64,000 nt of DNA from the NCBI RefSeq assembly GCF_027579695.1, contig NC_083570.1, forward strand, positions 91,895,999 through 91,959,998, in the 5' to 3' direction. This document shows, piece by piece, positions 1 through 12,578 of the stretch; the stretch's first letter is position 1, and each line of letters begins with the position of its first letter. The translations under genes were made by a program, and so were the position numbers. The stretch comes from Neoarius graeffei (lineage: Eukaryota; Chordata; Actinopteri; Siluriformes; Ariidae). The notes under the pieces are model-generated. The model was not told where the DNA came from. It worked only from the letters and a program-made list of their open reading frames with translations, and made no database searches.

Positions 1-225
1 GCATTTTGAACTAACTGGAGCTTGTTTATGCACTTATTGGAACATCCAGACAGTAAGGCATTACAGTAATCCAACCTGGAGGTAACGAAAGCATGAACTA
101 GTTTTTCCACGTCATGTAGTGACATTATGTTTCTTATATTAGCAATATTTCTAAGATGAAAGAAAGCTATCCAGGTAATGTTATCAATATGAGTTTCAAA
201 TGCAAGACTGGAGTCAATGATAAAT
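1..225 (-). mobile_element. L2-type LINE fragment (ORF2 C-terminal region)
   Basis: Closely matches 11670-11885 inside the longer L2 element of this window, in the same orientation. It covers the part of ORF2 downstream of the reverse transcriptase core. It enters from outside the window and ends near 225, where the match stops. No open frame is kept. Confidence 0.85.
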
Positions 226-1197
226 ATAACATGAAGATAAATATATACATAAGGAAAATGTTATGTGACGTTCATAATTATAGTCATACATTTGAAGAGT
301 CTATGATTTTCTTCATTATTCAGTCTGTGCTTCAAATAAACGAACTTTTTCCATGAACAGTGAACTAAACCATTTATCTGAGGGCTGTTTCACAATCAGG
401 GTATATTTTTCAGATCCACAATTCTTTAAAAATCAAGCCTCAGATTTTTGTGTTTCTCTGCTGCTAAAGATGACCTTTTGAGATGGAAATTAACTGCGCA
501 GGATTTCAGAGCTACAGGTCATATACTGGGCATGTTACTTGTGATGAGAAGATGGCATATAGTGTATTTCTAAAACTGACCCACTTTCTTATAGTCTACA
601 AAAGTAAGCTACACAAAGAGAAAAACTGTTGAAATATCTATGATTTTAAGTAGAAATTTTCAAGTCCTGTGCAGCGATGTTTGTACACGGTGGTAACTGG
701 AACAACAACTGAAGTGGTGACGATCTTTGTGGTTTTCCAGAGAGGACACATTTTGATGAACTCACATTTCAACCACATGTGAAGCTCCACTGCATGTGTC
801 TTGTATCTGTTTCAAATCCTGTTTTTTTACTGAGCAACAACAGAGTATTCTGCGTTCAGAGTATTCAAAAGAGACAAATATTTTCTTCAAAAAATAATTT
901 ACAACCTCATTATATGGTGAGTGTTTTCCAGACAGGACATTTTTGATGGACAAAGGATCCTGTCAAAGGCACTTAGTTTACAAAAAAAAGTAACTTCCAC
1001 TTAAATATATTTCTACTGTGAATGAATGGATACCTCCCAAAGTAAAACCTAGTACGTAAGTGCTAAAAAAAACAAAAAAACCCTAACTAAGCAATTCTGA
1101 ATTTAACCAGTAAAATCTAAGTGTAATAATTAAAGTGCAATGAAATGAAATGACCACAAGGTCAAACCTGAGCCCACATGTGACTCTTACAAACATA
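226..1197. other. AT-rich stretch without recognisable gene
   Basis: No coding exon or known repeat was recognised. Two similar segments about 185 bp apart (around 735-765 and 921-955, sharing a TTTTCCAGA.AGGACA core) suggest an old local duplication. Confidence 0.5.
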
Positions 1198-2272
1198 CAA
1201 CCCCAACTCCAAAAAAGTTAGGACGCTGTGTAAACTGTAAATAAAAAAAGAAAAAACAATGCGAAGATTTCCAAATCATGGGAACCTTATAATTCATTGA
1301 AAATAGTACAAAGACAACATATCAAATGTTGAAACTGAGAAATTTTATTGTTGTTTGAAAAAATATATGCTCATTTTGAATTTGATGTCAGCAACACGTT
1401 TCAAAAAAGTTGGGACAGGGGCATGTTTACTACTGTGTTGCATCACGTCTACTTTTAATAACACTCTGTAAACATTTGGCAACTGAGGAGACCAATTGCT
1501 GTCATTTTGAAATAGAAACATTGTCCCATTCTTTCCTGATATACAATTTCAGTTGCTCAACAGTTCAGGGTCTTTTTGTTGTTGTTGTATTTTGCACTTC
1601 ATAATGCAGGGTGGCACGGTGGTGTAGTGGTTAGCGCTGTCGTCTCACAGCAAGAAGGTCCAGGTTCGAGCCCCGTGGCCAGCGAGGGCCTTTCTGTGTG
1701 GAGTTTGCATGTTCTCACCATGTCCGCATGAGTTTGCTCTGGTTTCCCCAACAGTCCAAAGACATGCAGGTTAGGTTAACTGGTGACTCTACTGTAAATT
1801 GACTGTAAGTGTGAATGGTTGTATGTGTCAGCCCTGTGATGACCTGGCGACTTGTCCAGGGTGTACCCCGCCTTTTGCCCGTAGTCAGCTGGGATAGGCT
1901 CCAGCTTGCCTGCAACCCTGTAGAACAGGATAAAGCAGCTAGAGATAATGAGATGAGACTTCATAATGCGCCAAATGTTTTAAATATGAGACAGGTCTGG
2001 ACTGCAGGCAGGCCAGTTTAGCACTCAGACTCTTTTACTCTGGTGCCATGCAGTTTTAATATGTGCAGAAAGCTGTTTAGCATTGTCTTGCTGAAAGAAG
2101 GAAGGCCTTTCCTGAAAAAGAATTTGTCTGGATGGTAGCATCCGGCAGCTCTGAAATGTGTATACAGTATATCATTTAGCATTAATGAGGCCAGATATAC
2201 AAGCTCCCCATGTCATGTGCACTAATGCACCCTCATAACATTACAGATACTGGCTTCTGAACTGTGCACTGA
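1198..2272 (-). mobile_element. Tc1-like transposon, left half of a split copy
   Basis: Starts after a TA with CAACCCCAACTCCAAAAAAG, the terminal repeat type also seen at 25766. Downstream sequence matches the 3' half of the transposase of that element. Similarity stops near 2272 and resumes near 23105-23126, so one element has been split by about 20.8 kb of later insertions. A SINE lies inside this half (1608-1958). The transposase frame is badly decayed. Confidence 0.8.
1608..1958 (+). mobile_element. Mermaid/DANA-like tRNA-derived SINE
   Basis: tRNA-like head (GGCACGGTGGTGTAGTGG, box B GGTTCGAGCCCC), the conserved body ending in GATAGGCTCCAGCTTGCC, and a short GATGA-type tail. It is flanked by the 11-bp target duplication CTTCATAATGC at 1597-1607 and 1959-1969, so it is a full-length insertion into the Tc1 half. 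Confidence 0.95.
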
Positions 2273-2900
2273 GGCGAGTCAGAGACCTAGTTTACCCAGT
2301 ACCCCTTAGGTATTTTAAACAACCAAAATCGAGCACTGGCCTAAATTAATCATTAACAATAAACATTAATCTCATTATTATTTAAACAAAAAAAGTCGAT
2401 GTAACTGTAAGACTAATATGAATGTGTGTAATGTAGTGCAGAAACTGAACTCATAAACTAGTAAATAAGAATGACGCAATCCATTCTCCATTTTCTCTTC
2501 TCATGTTACATTCAGCCATGCATCGTAGCCTAACTTTTTTTTTAATTGAAGTATATAAAACAGGTACAATCTAACAAATCCACAAAAATCAGGATAACAG
2601 ATGAAGAAAATACATGGATGTAGACAAAAATAAATTAAGCAGAATAACTAGGCCTATAAAATTAATAAAACAAACAGGATAAATAAATAAAAAATAAATA
2701 ACCTCAGCAATGCAGATGTTAGATATGCATCGTAGCCTAACATAGCCTACATAATATGCGTGTGCGCCACCTACTGGTGCATGGAGGATTCAGAACACAG
2801 CAGGTGATTGCAAAGTTATAATCTGATTCAACTATACGTAGCCGAGTACCAGACAGCAGATTTTTCACCTCCAGCACTGACAGTCTCATGTTGCCATTTA
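2273..2900. other. Unassigned sequence inside the split Tc1
   Basis: Left part of the outermost insertion into the Tc1. No terminal repeats or coding motif were recognised. Its right-hand counterpart is 22744-23105. Confidence 0.4.
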
Positions 2901-3784
2901 CTTAGGTGTCAACCCTCCCGGTTTGACCGGGAATCTCCCGGTACAGGAACCTGCCTCCCGGTCACCAAAATAACCCCGGTAATCTCCCGGTTCAGCTCTG
3001 ATCCTGTACTAAAAAAATTTTCAAACCACTTTTAAAGTTTTTTTTTTTCATGTCGCTGCTTCGCTAAGCAATACGTAGCGGTAAAAAGCGGTAAAACTTG
3101 CCACCAGTAAAATAAGTTACCAGTGGCTCATGCATGGTGTGCACACTTGATCAGAACTGTGAAAATAAAAGTGTTATTATGCACTTTTTGGTAAACTATC
3201 CAAGGTGCTGTTTATTTGAATATTGATTTGATATTAGTGTCAATGTGCTGTTATTTTGTATGAACTTTGAATATAAAAATAAATTTGAAATGCCATCAGC
3301 GGCGCGGGAAGACATTGTCGGCAGGGGGTGCTGTGACGTGACCTGGGACATTTTTTTGAAGGGGGGTCTGGGGGTTCTCCCCCAGAAAATTTTGTATTTC
3401 TTAGATGCAATTTCCTGCATTTTAACCAATCAGGCGTCCGAAATCCTTTTAAGCTTGCAACTGCAATATTTCGTTAAACTGCCTACTACTTATAGGCCTG
3501 ATCGTGAGGGCTAGTATCAATCCTCAGGTGTTTGGGAGGGGGGGATTGAAAAAAGGATGTAATTCTCTTCTGAGACATAGTAACTATTAAGTATCAACTA
3601 AGTAACTAACTAACTCTTACTCTTCTCTACAGACGGTCGACTCGTACTCGCTTCCTGTTGTAATTTCGCGCGCTGAAAAGCTGAACGTCAACGTCACGAC
3701 AAAAAAAATTCTGATGGTCCACTAGGCTACATATTAAGTTATAAGTTTTAATTAAATCTTTTTTTAAATAACTAAAATGTAGCC

Positions 3785-4150
3785 CTGGCGGCACGGTGGT
3801 GTAGTGGTTAGCGCTATCGCCTCACAGCAAGAAGGTCCTGGGTTCGAGCCCCGGGGCCGGCGAGGGCCTTTCTGTGTGGAGTTTGCATGTTCTCCCCGTG
3901 TCCGCGTGGGTTTCCTCCGGGTGCTCCGGTTTCGCCCACAGTCCAAAGACATGCAGGTTAGGTTAACTGGTGACTCTAAATTGACCGTAGGTGTGAATGG
4001 TTGTCTGTGTCTATGTGTCAGCCCTGTGATGACCTGGCGACTTGTCCAGGGTGTACCCCGCCTTTCGCCCGTAGTCAGCTGGGATAGGCTCCAGCTTGCC
4101 TGCGACCCTGTAGAAGGATAAAGCGGCTAGAGATAATGAGATGAGATGAG
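3785..4150 (+). mobile_element. Mermaid/DANA-like SINE
   Basis: Full-length copy with tRNA head and (GATGA) tail. Perfect 11-bp target duplication AAAATGTAGCC at 3774-3784 and 4151-4161. Confidence 0.95.
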
Positions 4151-4747
4151 AAAATGTAGCCGTCATCATCCTACATCTAAAACATGACATATAAAATCAG
4201 CAGAGCCAAATGAAAACAAATAAATAAACAAATATATTTTCACGTAAGTTTTGTTTTATGTTCATGTCAGTTTTGAGGGTCCACCACCAGGGGGTGCTGC
4301 CGCACCCCCGCACCCCCGGTTCCCGCGCCGGTGAATGCCATGATATCTTTTTTTGGTAAACTTTGCAAAGCACTGTTTGTATGATTTTTTTTTAACATTG
4401 AATTGGTGTGGGGCGGCACGGTGGTGTAGTGGTTAGCGCTGTCGCCTCACAGCAAGAAGGTCCTGGGTTTGAGCCCCGTGGCCGGCGAGGGCCTTTCTGT
4501 GTGGAGTTTGCATGTTCTCCCCGTGTCCGCATGGGTTTCCTCCGGGTGCTCCGGTTTCCCCCACAGTCCAAAGACATGCAGGTTAGGTTAACTGGTGACT
4601 CTAAATTGACCGTAGGTGTGAATGTGAGTGTGAATGGTTGTCTGTGTCTATGTGTCAGCCCTGTGATGACCTGGCGACTTGTCCAGGGTGTACCCCACCT
4701 TTCGCCCGTAGTCAGCTGGGATAGGCTCCAGCTTGCCTGCGACCCTG

Positions 4748-5959
4748 CCCTTAGCAAAAAGTAGTATACTTAAAGTTCATTTTATTAAGTATGCTTCAGT
4801 ATGAGTATAAGTATAGCAAGTATACTACAGACCATGTACTTTTAGTGTACTAGAAAGTATACAAATTTAATACTTTTTCGGACTAAATTGGAACATTTCA
4901 AGTTTATAAAAGTATACTTTAAAGTTCATTTTAAGTTTGCAAAAGTACACTTTAAAGTATACAACAAGTACACTCATCTATATACTATCAATGTACTTGG
5001 TATATCCCTCTTGCATGCTTAAAGTATACCACAAGTACACTTATCGATATACTTCTTTTTTTGGGCTTTTTTCACCTTTAATGGATAGGACAGTGTAGAG
5101 ACAGGAAATGAGCAGGAAATTACCTTGGGTTGGAATCGAACCCACGTCCCCAGATTTATGGTATGGCGCTTTAGTTGACTGAATCACAACACCCCTTAGT
5201 TACATACTTCAAGTCCCTATTTTTAGTTTATTATTGTATACTTTAAGTATACTGTTATAAACGTTGGTTATTTCACTAGTTTACTTGTTATACTTTAAGT
5301 TTGCTTGGCATATTACTTGTAGCTTACTATTTATATACTGGAAATATACTCCTTAATGTATTCTTAAAGTTTACTCATACTGTATGTACACAAGAGTGTG
5401 ATGCATTTACAAAATCACAAGACAGAATGTTGAAAACAAGTTTGATATATTTTCAAACATTTCAAAAATAAAGACCTATGAAATCAAGTCCTTCCTTACT
5501 GGAGAAATTGATCAAGTCAAAAGTTTTTCTGTTTTTGTGTATGATTTTAAGGTACATAAAGATAATGCAATTGAGCACACATACTATATACTGTAAAGTT
5601 TTAAACTCCAGCATTATATTATATTAATATAGAAATTAAATGTTAAGCATGAGTCAATGACTTGACCTTATTATGCACTTGGAGCAAGATATACTAAGTA
5701 TTAGTACTTTGTGGCAGAAAAACGTGAAAAGTATACTAAAGTATACGTTTTAGTATTAAAGTATAAGTCTTAGTATTAATGTACTTAGTCTTAGACTTTT
5801 ATTTATACTTTTCAGTATAAGCCAAGTATACTTCACTATACTATTCTTAAGTATATAAAATATAGTTTATAAAAAGTCAACTTCAAGTATACTTCTGCAG
5901 TTTTAGTAAAAAATAAGTATACTCATAGTACACTTGAATAAACTTCTTTTTGCTAAGGG
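4748..5959. mobile_element. TIR element rich in AAGTATACTT palindromes
   Basis: Ends are perfect inverted repeats CCCTTAGCAAAAAG and CTTTTTGCTAAGGG, flanked by TG on both sides (4746-4747 and 5960-5961), so the duplication is 2 bp. The interior is filled with many copies of AGTATACTT-like palindromic motifs in both orientations. No open frame codes for a transposase, so it is non-autonomous. I cannot place the superfamily. Confidence 0.8.
5056..5203 (-). mobile_element. Second tRNA-derived SINE family, about 148 bp
   Basis: On the minus strand there is a box-B-like GGTTCGATTCC near 5130-5140 and a tRNA-like head near 5165-5203, followed by a body ending in AAAGGTGAAAAAAGCCC and an A-rich end. 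It is flanked by ATACTTC at 5049-5055 and 5204-5210, so it inserted into the palindrome-rich element. Confidence 0.7.
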
Positions 5960-6960
5960 TGTAGATGGATAAAGCGGCTAGAGATAATGAGATGAGGTGA
6001 ATTGGTGTGTAAATGTGAAGTCATTATATACTTTTGGATATATTTTGCCAGGTGCTGACATCTCCCTCAAGTTTATTTGAATGTCAAGGTGCTGCTTGCT
6101 TATTTGAGCATTGAATATATAAATGTGCAATGTAATGACATATATTTACTTTTTATTTACTTTGCAAGGTGCTGTTTATTTGAAAATTTAGTTGATATAA
6201 ATATCAAGGTGCTTTTTTGCTTATATGATGAGCATTGAATTAAAGTATAAATTTGAAATGTCATGATGCATTGTAATATTTTGCAAGGTGCTGTTGTTTA
6301 TTTGAAAATTTAAGTGATATAAATGTGAAAATTGTAGCAGAGAAACTTTTTAAAGGTGTTGTGTAGTTATTAAAGGGACATCTTTGGAATAGTTACTTGA
6401 CCCAATTTATGATAGTCATGATTTTTAAATAAGATAGTGAGAACTAGATCATGTTCATCACAATGGAAGTAATACTTCTGATTAGCCTGAATGTTGTGAG
6501 GTGCTGCCTGTCTCAGATGGAAATAAAATATGCAGGAGTTATTCAAGTTCCCTTTAATATTCCTTGTTTTGCTTGAGTTTAAACATTTGACAATTACATA
6601 TTGATCTGATTAGCCTGAATGTTGTGAGGCGCTGCCTGTCTCAGGTGGAAATAAAATATGTAGGCGTTATTCAAGTTTCCCTTTAATGTTGCTTGTTTTG
6701 CTTGAGTTTAAATATGTGACAATTACATATTGATGTGATAGTAAGTTACAAAAAACAGCTTTCACTATGCCAGAATGCACCATTTTACACCTTATTGATG
6801 TCAAAATTTCACAAAATTTCAGCCTGCGGGGGGATACCCCCCGCAACCCCCCTCCAGAGTCCATATATCCCTGTCAGAAATCCTTGGGGGTTGACACCTA
6901 TGCATTTAGAAGTTGTTTGCATTGTTGTTGTTCGATTTACAAATAGTATACTGGACTTTA

Positions 6961-7326
6961 AGGGTGGCACGGTGGTGTAGTGGTTAGCGCTGTCGCCTCA
7001 CAGCAAGAAGGTCCTGGGTTCGAGCCCCGGGGCCGGCGAGGGCCTTTCTGTGCAGAGTTTGCATGTTCTCCCCGTGTCCGCATGGGTTTCCTCCGGGTGC
7101 TCCGGTTTCCCCCACAGTCCAAAGACATGCAGGTTAGGTTAACTGGTGACTCTAAATTGACCGTAGGTGTGAATGGTTGTCTGTGTCTATGTGTCAGCCC
7201 TGTGATGACCTGGCGACTTGCCCAGGGTGTACCCCGCCTTTCGCCCGTAGTCAGCTGGGATAGGCTCCAGCTTGCCTGCGACCCTGTAGAAGGATAAAGC
7301 GGCTAGAGATAATGAGATGAGATGAG
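6961..7326 (+). mobile_element. Mermaid/DANA-like SINE
   Basis: Full-length copy. Perfect 13-bp target duplication ATACTGGACTTTA at 6948-6960 and 7327-7339. Confidence 0.95.
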
Positions 7327-7525
7327 ATACTGGACTTTAGCTGCATATTCTTACCTTACAAGATAGGCATCAAGTACTAGTGCATCTCAAAAAATTAGAA
7401 TATTGTGAAAAAGTTCAATATTTTCCATCAGTTATTTAAGAAAGTGAAAATGTCACTTTTTAGATTAAAGACAAATTATTATGAAGGTGGGGAGAAAATG
7501 GCTAAATTATTAGCCAGACAGTTAA

Positions 7526-8390
7526 AGGATAAGGCAACTTTTGTACAGTGTGTGTAATAGGAGAAAAACATACGTTATACGTAATCAATTCCGTTAATTA
7601 TTTCCATTATATATCGAACATGAAAAAATATTTTTAACTTTGAAATCATGAATTGACACAGAGGAGCCGAAGTTGGAGGAGTCAGCCATTTTGAGATTGT
7701 GGGCAACTATAAACCAATCAGAATCTTTCGTTAATGCGCCTCCCTCTGATCTGTGACGTCACTGGGCCCATGAAAACAGTGTTTACAAGCAGATCACTGT
7801 GATGACAGTAAGGAGTCCCGGCGGGTGGCTTGTATTCGATTCGTTTATATCCCGACCTTGCCAGCTGTCAGATTTATGTTCATGGACCCGGTAAGCTGGT
7901 AAATAATATTTATTTATTTTTTTCTTTACCAAATTCTAACAGAAAATGAGAGCACCCGAAAGGGAAAACCGAGCCGAGCTGCTTCACGCATGCGCAGTAG
8001 GCTTGGTAGGACAAATCCAAATAGGAGTCATTCAGGATTCAGCCATGTTTTTGCTCCGTGTTTTTACTCGACCAAAGTTATACAGTATTATGAGCTTTAA
8101 GTTGCATAAATAAAACCATTTGGTGAAACTTTGAAGAAGCAATTGTACTGGTTTTTTACCTTATTACCATGAAGCACTGAAGAGTTCTTTTCAGTGGTGG
8201 GCCGCATGACGTCACGCAGTAGATCAATATGGCGGAACGCATCTTCGCTGAGCTCAGCGCAAGCCCATATTATTAAAAGTTAAAAGATACTGTTATGCGG
8301 TCTGTTCTTTCTCTATAAATTCCATGATCGATTACTTTATATATTTATCTATCTATTTGTGGTGATTTTGTACAAAAGTTGCCTTATCCT
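7526..8390. mobile_element. TTAA-flanked MITE (865 bp)
   Basis: Perfect inverted ends AGGATAAGGCAACTTTTGTAC and GTACAAAAGTTGCCTTATCC.T, flanked by TTAA at 7522-7525 and 8391-8394. TTAA would fit piggyBac or Kolobok. The same bases can also be read as a TA duplication, so the superfamily stays open. Removing it restores the LINE frame RQLK-EKIS. No coding frame inside. Confidence 0.85.
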
Positions 8391-8620
8391 TTAAAGGAAA
8401 AAATCTCTGCTAACACCGTACCAGTTATAAAACAGGGGGACACGCAGTTTTTTGCTGCTAAAGATATAAATAGAGTATTCCAATAGTATTATTAGAAACT
8501 ATACACATCCTCCATGTCTCCTGATGCCTCACAAGAAGATATAAAACAGTTCCTCCTAAATATAGATGTGCCCAAGCTCTCACCTCTTGAAGCAGCAGGT
8601 CTGGAATCACCCATAACTGA

Positions 8621-9341
8621 GGGCCCGTTTACACGAGGACGCTGTCGGGTAAAAACGACTAAATATTTTATCGGAAGTGCCTTTCGTCTACACGGGGACG
8701 GCGTTTCCGAGGCTGAAAAACGGAAAAAATTGAAAACGCCTTCCAGAGTGGATAAGTTAAAAACAGCCCCCGTTGCATATCCGTCTAAACTACCCAATAC
8801 GCGAAACTCTGCTCGGATCTGCTCACGTCGGGTACGCGTTTACGTCATACATATGTCATATACTGTACATGCCAGCCCGGGAAGTAAGAAAGTAAGTAAA
8901 AAAGTAAGAACATGTCTGATTACATCGATCCAACGGACCTTCAAGCTGCTCTGGCAGCTTTAATAAACGTCCAGGAGTCCTTCGAGCATCTATACCGAAT
9001 CTGCACATATACCGTTAATGAACAGAGGCGGGTATAGTATGCTCTTACTTTTTTACTTACTTTCTTACTTACCATAGCCAGAGTAGTCAAAGTTTTCGCG
9101 GTGCAGATGTGCAGATCAGACAAGACGGAAGACGTTGCGCATGCATGCAGACATAGCGGAGGTCTTTCACAGCACCACCTAGCCACCTGGCATGCACATC
9201 CAATTGAATTCCACACATTTATGCGTCACCGTATAGACGCAGATTTCCTCCTTGAAAACGGTCGTGTAGACGCGGAAAAAAGTGAGAACGAAAACGGACT
9301 TTTGCGTTTTTGTTTCAGACCGTCCCCGTGTAAAGTGGGCC
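8621..9341. mobile_element. Harbinger-like MITE (721 bp)
   Basis: Ends GGGCCCGTTTACACG and CGTGTAAAGTGGGCC, inverted and imperfect, flanked by TGA (8618-8620 and 9342-9344). It contains a second pair of internal inverted GTAAGAAAGTAAGTAAAAAAG segments near 8884-8908 and 9041-9072. Its removal restores the LINE frame SPITE-AEIRKA. Confidence 0.8.
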
Positions 9342-10141
9342 TGAGGCTGAAATAAGGAAGGCAATTTCTTCAATGAAAAACGGGAAGTCTCCAGGTTATG
9401 ATGGACTCCCTGTGGAATATTATAAAGCCTTTGCCGATATTGTTGTTCCAGTACTAGAGAGGGTGTACCAGGAGATTTTTGAAAAGGGTTGTGTGGCCCC
9501 GACTTTTAATGAAGCGGTAATCTCATTAATTCCTAAAACAGGTAGAGAGGTAACAGATCCCTCCAATTTTAGACCTATAAGTCTCCTTAATCTTGATTGT
9601 AAGATTCTCACAAAAATTTTAGCGACACGTTTACAATTGGTCTTACCAAGTATCATCCACCCTAACCAGGTAGGCTTCATGAAAAATAGGACCTCAACTA
9701 ATAATGTTAGACTTCTGTTACATCTAATGTGGCTGAGTCGATTCCAAAATGTCCCCATAGCTGCCATTTCTTGAGATGCAGAGAAGGCCTTTGATAGGGT
9801 GGAATGGCAGTTTCTGTTCTCTGCCCTGTCTCATTTTGGCTTCCACTCTAACTTCATCAAATGGGTAAAAATGCTGTATAAAGAACCCAAAGCAGCAGTG
9901 ATGACAAATGGAATAATCTCCCCCTTCTTTAATTTGACCCGAGGAACTAGACAGGGATGCTCATTGAGCCCGTTATTGTTCATTATCTTTTTGGAGGTTC
10001 TGGCAGTGTCTGTAAGAGCACACCCTGGAATAAGAAGAGTAAGGGGGGGAGGCAATGAACATAAATTATTGTTATATGCCGATGACATTCTGGCAGTGGT
10101 ATCTGAGCCTTTAAGTTCTCTGCCACATCTGATGGACACTA
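9342..10141 (+). pseudogene. L1-type ORF2, reverse transcriptase N-terminal half
   Basis: Reads AEIRKAISSMKNGKSPGYDGLP, the start of an L1-clade reverse transcriptase. It is followed by ISLIPK, FRPISLLN, an AFDRVEW motif, GTRQGCSLSPLLF and the catalytic LYADDIL at about 10068-10090. A single TGA at about 9772-9774 interrupts it just before DAEKAF. The frame stops at 10141, where an L2 LINE is inserted, and resumes at 15538. It encodes the enzyme that would copy LINE RNA at a nicked target. The copy is dead. Confidence 0.92.
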
Positions 10142-11291
10142 TCAAATCAAATCAAATCAAATCAAGTTTATTTGTACAGCGCTTTTAACAATAAACATTG
10201 TCGCAAAGCAGCTTTACAGAATTTGAACGACTTAAAACATGAGCTAATTTTATCCCTAATCTATCCCCAATGAGCAAGCCTGTGGCGACGGTGGCAAGGA
10301 AAAACTCCCTCAGACGACATGAGGAAGAAACCTCGAGAGGAACCAGACTCAAAAGGGAACCCATCCTCATTTGGGCAACAACAGACAGCCTGACTATAAT
10401 ATTAACAGTTTTAACAGGTATAACCATCAACTGTCCTCATGGGGCCGTCTTTCACAGGAGTGGGGCGATAAAACTCCGACCAGACACAGGGCACCAGGAT
10501 GGATCAAGCAGGTCTGAGGGGCAGAAGAGGCCAGCATCTCAATCCCAGGATCAACATGTAACTCAGAGGGACAGATGGGGGTGGGGGCGAAGAGAGAGAG
10601 AGAAAGAAAACACGTTGTTAGGTATGCCCTAAAAATGACAAGTATTAAATCTGTGTGGTAGGCTCGCAGAGACGAGAGTCTTTACATCAGGCATAACACA
10701 CAATGGCATGTTAATATGGTAAAAAATATATCATGACCTGCTCTGGCTGGATGCTTGATTGGGTGATGGGAGCACACTCCTCAGCAATGATGAGATGCAG
10801 ATGGGACCCTTAGGCCTGGCCAAGACAATTCAGTTACATTTCACCGGGTCTGGGACATGCGACAGAATGTCTGACGGCCGATTCCCTGCAGGCTACGATA
10901 GCCAGTCGAGGTCCCCACCGTCTCCACCAAAAGATTTCCTGTTGACTCCATGTAACTCAGAGGGACAGATTTGGGGTGGGGGGGAGAGAAAGAAAACACA
11001 GGTGGTTAGGTATGCCCAATGTCACCTGAATAAGTAGGAACAGTATACATATTGCACCGAGTACAAGCAGGGACTCCGGCAACTAACTATGACAGCATAA
11101 CTAAAAGGAGAGAGCCAGAAGGTAACACAGGCATGAGGGAGCCCCGGGACATAAAGCAGCCAGCCACTACACCGTCAACAAACTCGAGTGAGCAAGCGAG
11201 TGGGGACTGACAGCATCCATACATCCCAGTTTACCAAAACACTCTATGTCTGAGGACCCTCCAGATCTACTCCTTTACCTCATAAACACCA

Positions 11292-12578
11292 TTAACAAAA
11301 GGCTTGACTAAACAGATATGTTTTCAGCCGAGACTTAAATGCTGAGACTGTGTCTGATTCCCGAACATTACTTGGAAGGCTGTTCCATAACAGTGGGGCT
11401 TTGTAAGAAAAGGCTCTGCCCCCTGATGTAGCCTTCACTATACGAGGTACCAGCAGATAGCCTGCACCTTTTGATCTAAGTAGGCGTGGCGGGTCATAGA
11501 GGAGCAGAAGTTCACTCAGGTACTGTGGTGCGAGACCATTTAGTGCTTTAAAGGTCAATAGTAGTATTTTATAATCAATACGAAATTTGATTGGGAGCCA
11601 ATGCAGTGTGGATAAGACAGGCGTGATGTGGTCATATTTTCTAGTTCTAGTAAGGACTCTTGCTGCGGCATTTTGAACTAACTGGAGCTTGTTTATGCAC
11701 TTATTGGAACATCCAGACAGTAAGGCATTACAATAATCCAACCTGGAGGTAACGAAACCATGGACTAGTTTTTCTGCATCATGCAATGACATTAAATTTC
11801 TTATCTTTGCAATATTTCTGAGATGAAAGAAAGCTATCCGGGTGATGTTATCAATGTGAGTTTCGAATGAAAGACTGGGGTCAATAATCACTCCGAGGTC
11901 TTTTACTGCTGCACGTGAAGAAACAGAAAGGCCATCCAGAGTTACTGTGTAATCAGAAAACTTACTTCTAGCTTTATGTGGTCCTAGCACAAGTACTTCA
12001 GTCTTGTCAGAGTTAAGCAGAAGGAAATTTATAAGCATCCAGTGTCTAATGTCCTTAACACATTCCTCAATTTTATTAAGCTGGTGTCTCTCATCAGGTT
12101 TTGCAGAGACATACAACTGTGTGTCATCAGCATAACAGTGGAAACTAATACAATGTTTACGAATAATATCGCCCAGAGGTAACATATATAGAGAAAAAAG
12201 CAGTGGACCCAAGACAGAACCTTGTGGAACACCAAACTTCACCTCGGTACGTCTAGAAATATCACCATTTATATCAACATACTGATAACGATCAGTTAGA
12301 TAAGACCTGAGCCAGGAGAGGGCCGTTCCCTTAACTCCCACAACATTTTCTAGTCTATCCAGAAGAATGGAATGATCAATGGTATCAAATGCTGCACTAA
12401 GGTCAAGCAACACAAGTAGCGAGACACAGCCCTGATCGGACGCCAACAGTAGGTCGTTTACTACTTTAACCAGTGCTGTCTCTGTGCTATGATGAGGTCT
12501 AAATCCTGACTGATACATTTCATGGATGTTATTCCTATGTAAATATGAGCATAACTGCTGTGCCACTGCTGTGTGTTT
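11292..12578 (-). pseudogene. L2 ORF2, reverse transcriptase and C-terminal part
   Basis: The 424-residue open frame starts in the reverse transcriptase fingers ([15 protein letters not shown]). It keeps [13 protein letters not shown] (first catalytic Asp), [13 protein letters not shown] and the catalytic CYADDTQLY. Then come the thumb and a conserved C-terminal region ending [21 protein letters not shown]. It is joined to the endonuclease part upstream only through a frameshift near 12573-12578, so the protein is broken at one point and otherwise well kept. In this clade the enzyme nicks DNA and primes reverse transcription there. Confidence 0.93.

Larger units (their letters stand above)
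4410..5998 (+). mobile_element. Mermaid/DANA-like SINE split by a later element
   Basis: The SINE runs 4410-4747 and resumes at 5962-5998 after a 1.2-kb insertion. The outer target duplication is GAATTGGTGT at 4400-4409 and 5999-6008. Rejoined, the two parts give the usual 3' sequence, which dates the inner element as younger than this SINE. Confidence 0.93.
2901..6902. mobile_element. hAT-like non-autonomous transposon (4.0 kb with insertions)
   Basis: Ends are inverted: CTTAGGTGTCAACCC at 2901 and GGGTTGACACCTATG ending at 6902, flanked by CATTTA at 2895-2900 and 6903-6908. The interior has repeats of an AAGGTGCTGTTTATTTGAA type motif and the motif CCCGGTTTGACCGGG near 2918. No transposase frame is visible. 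Two SINEs lie inside (3785-4150 and 4410-5998). The superfamily is tentative because only 6 bp of duplication match. Confidence 0.6.

Noticed and set aside
1615..1690. tRNA genes (box A and box B present in many places)
   Set aside because: They are heads of SINEs with poor cloverleaf folding and SINE bodies attached.
3804..4121. Open frames of about 100 codons reading HGGVVVSAVASQQEGPGFEP and similar, found many times
   Set aside because: They are frames through the SINE body, repeated in every copy and on both strands.
8514..8963. A 149-codon plus-strand frame
   Set aside because: It begins in the LINE and runs into the MITE at 8621, so it crosses an insertion junction.
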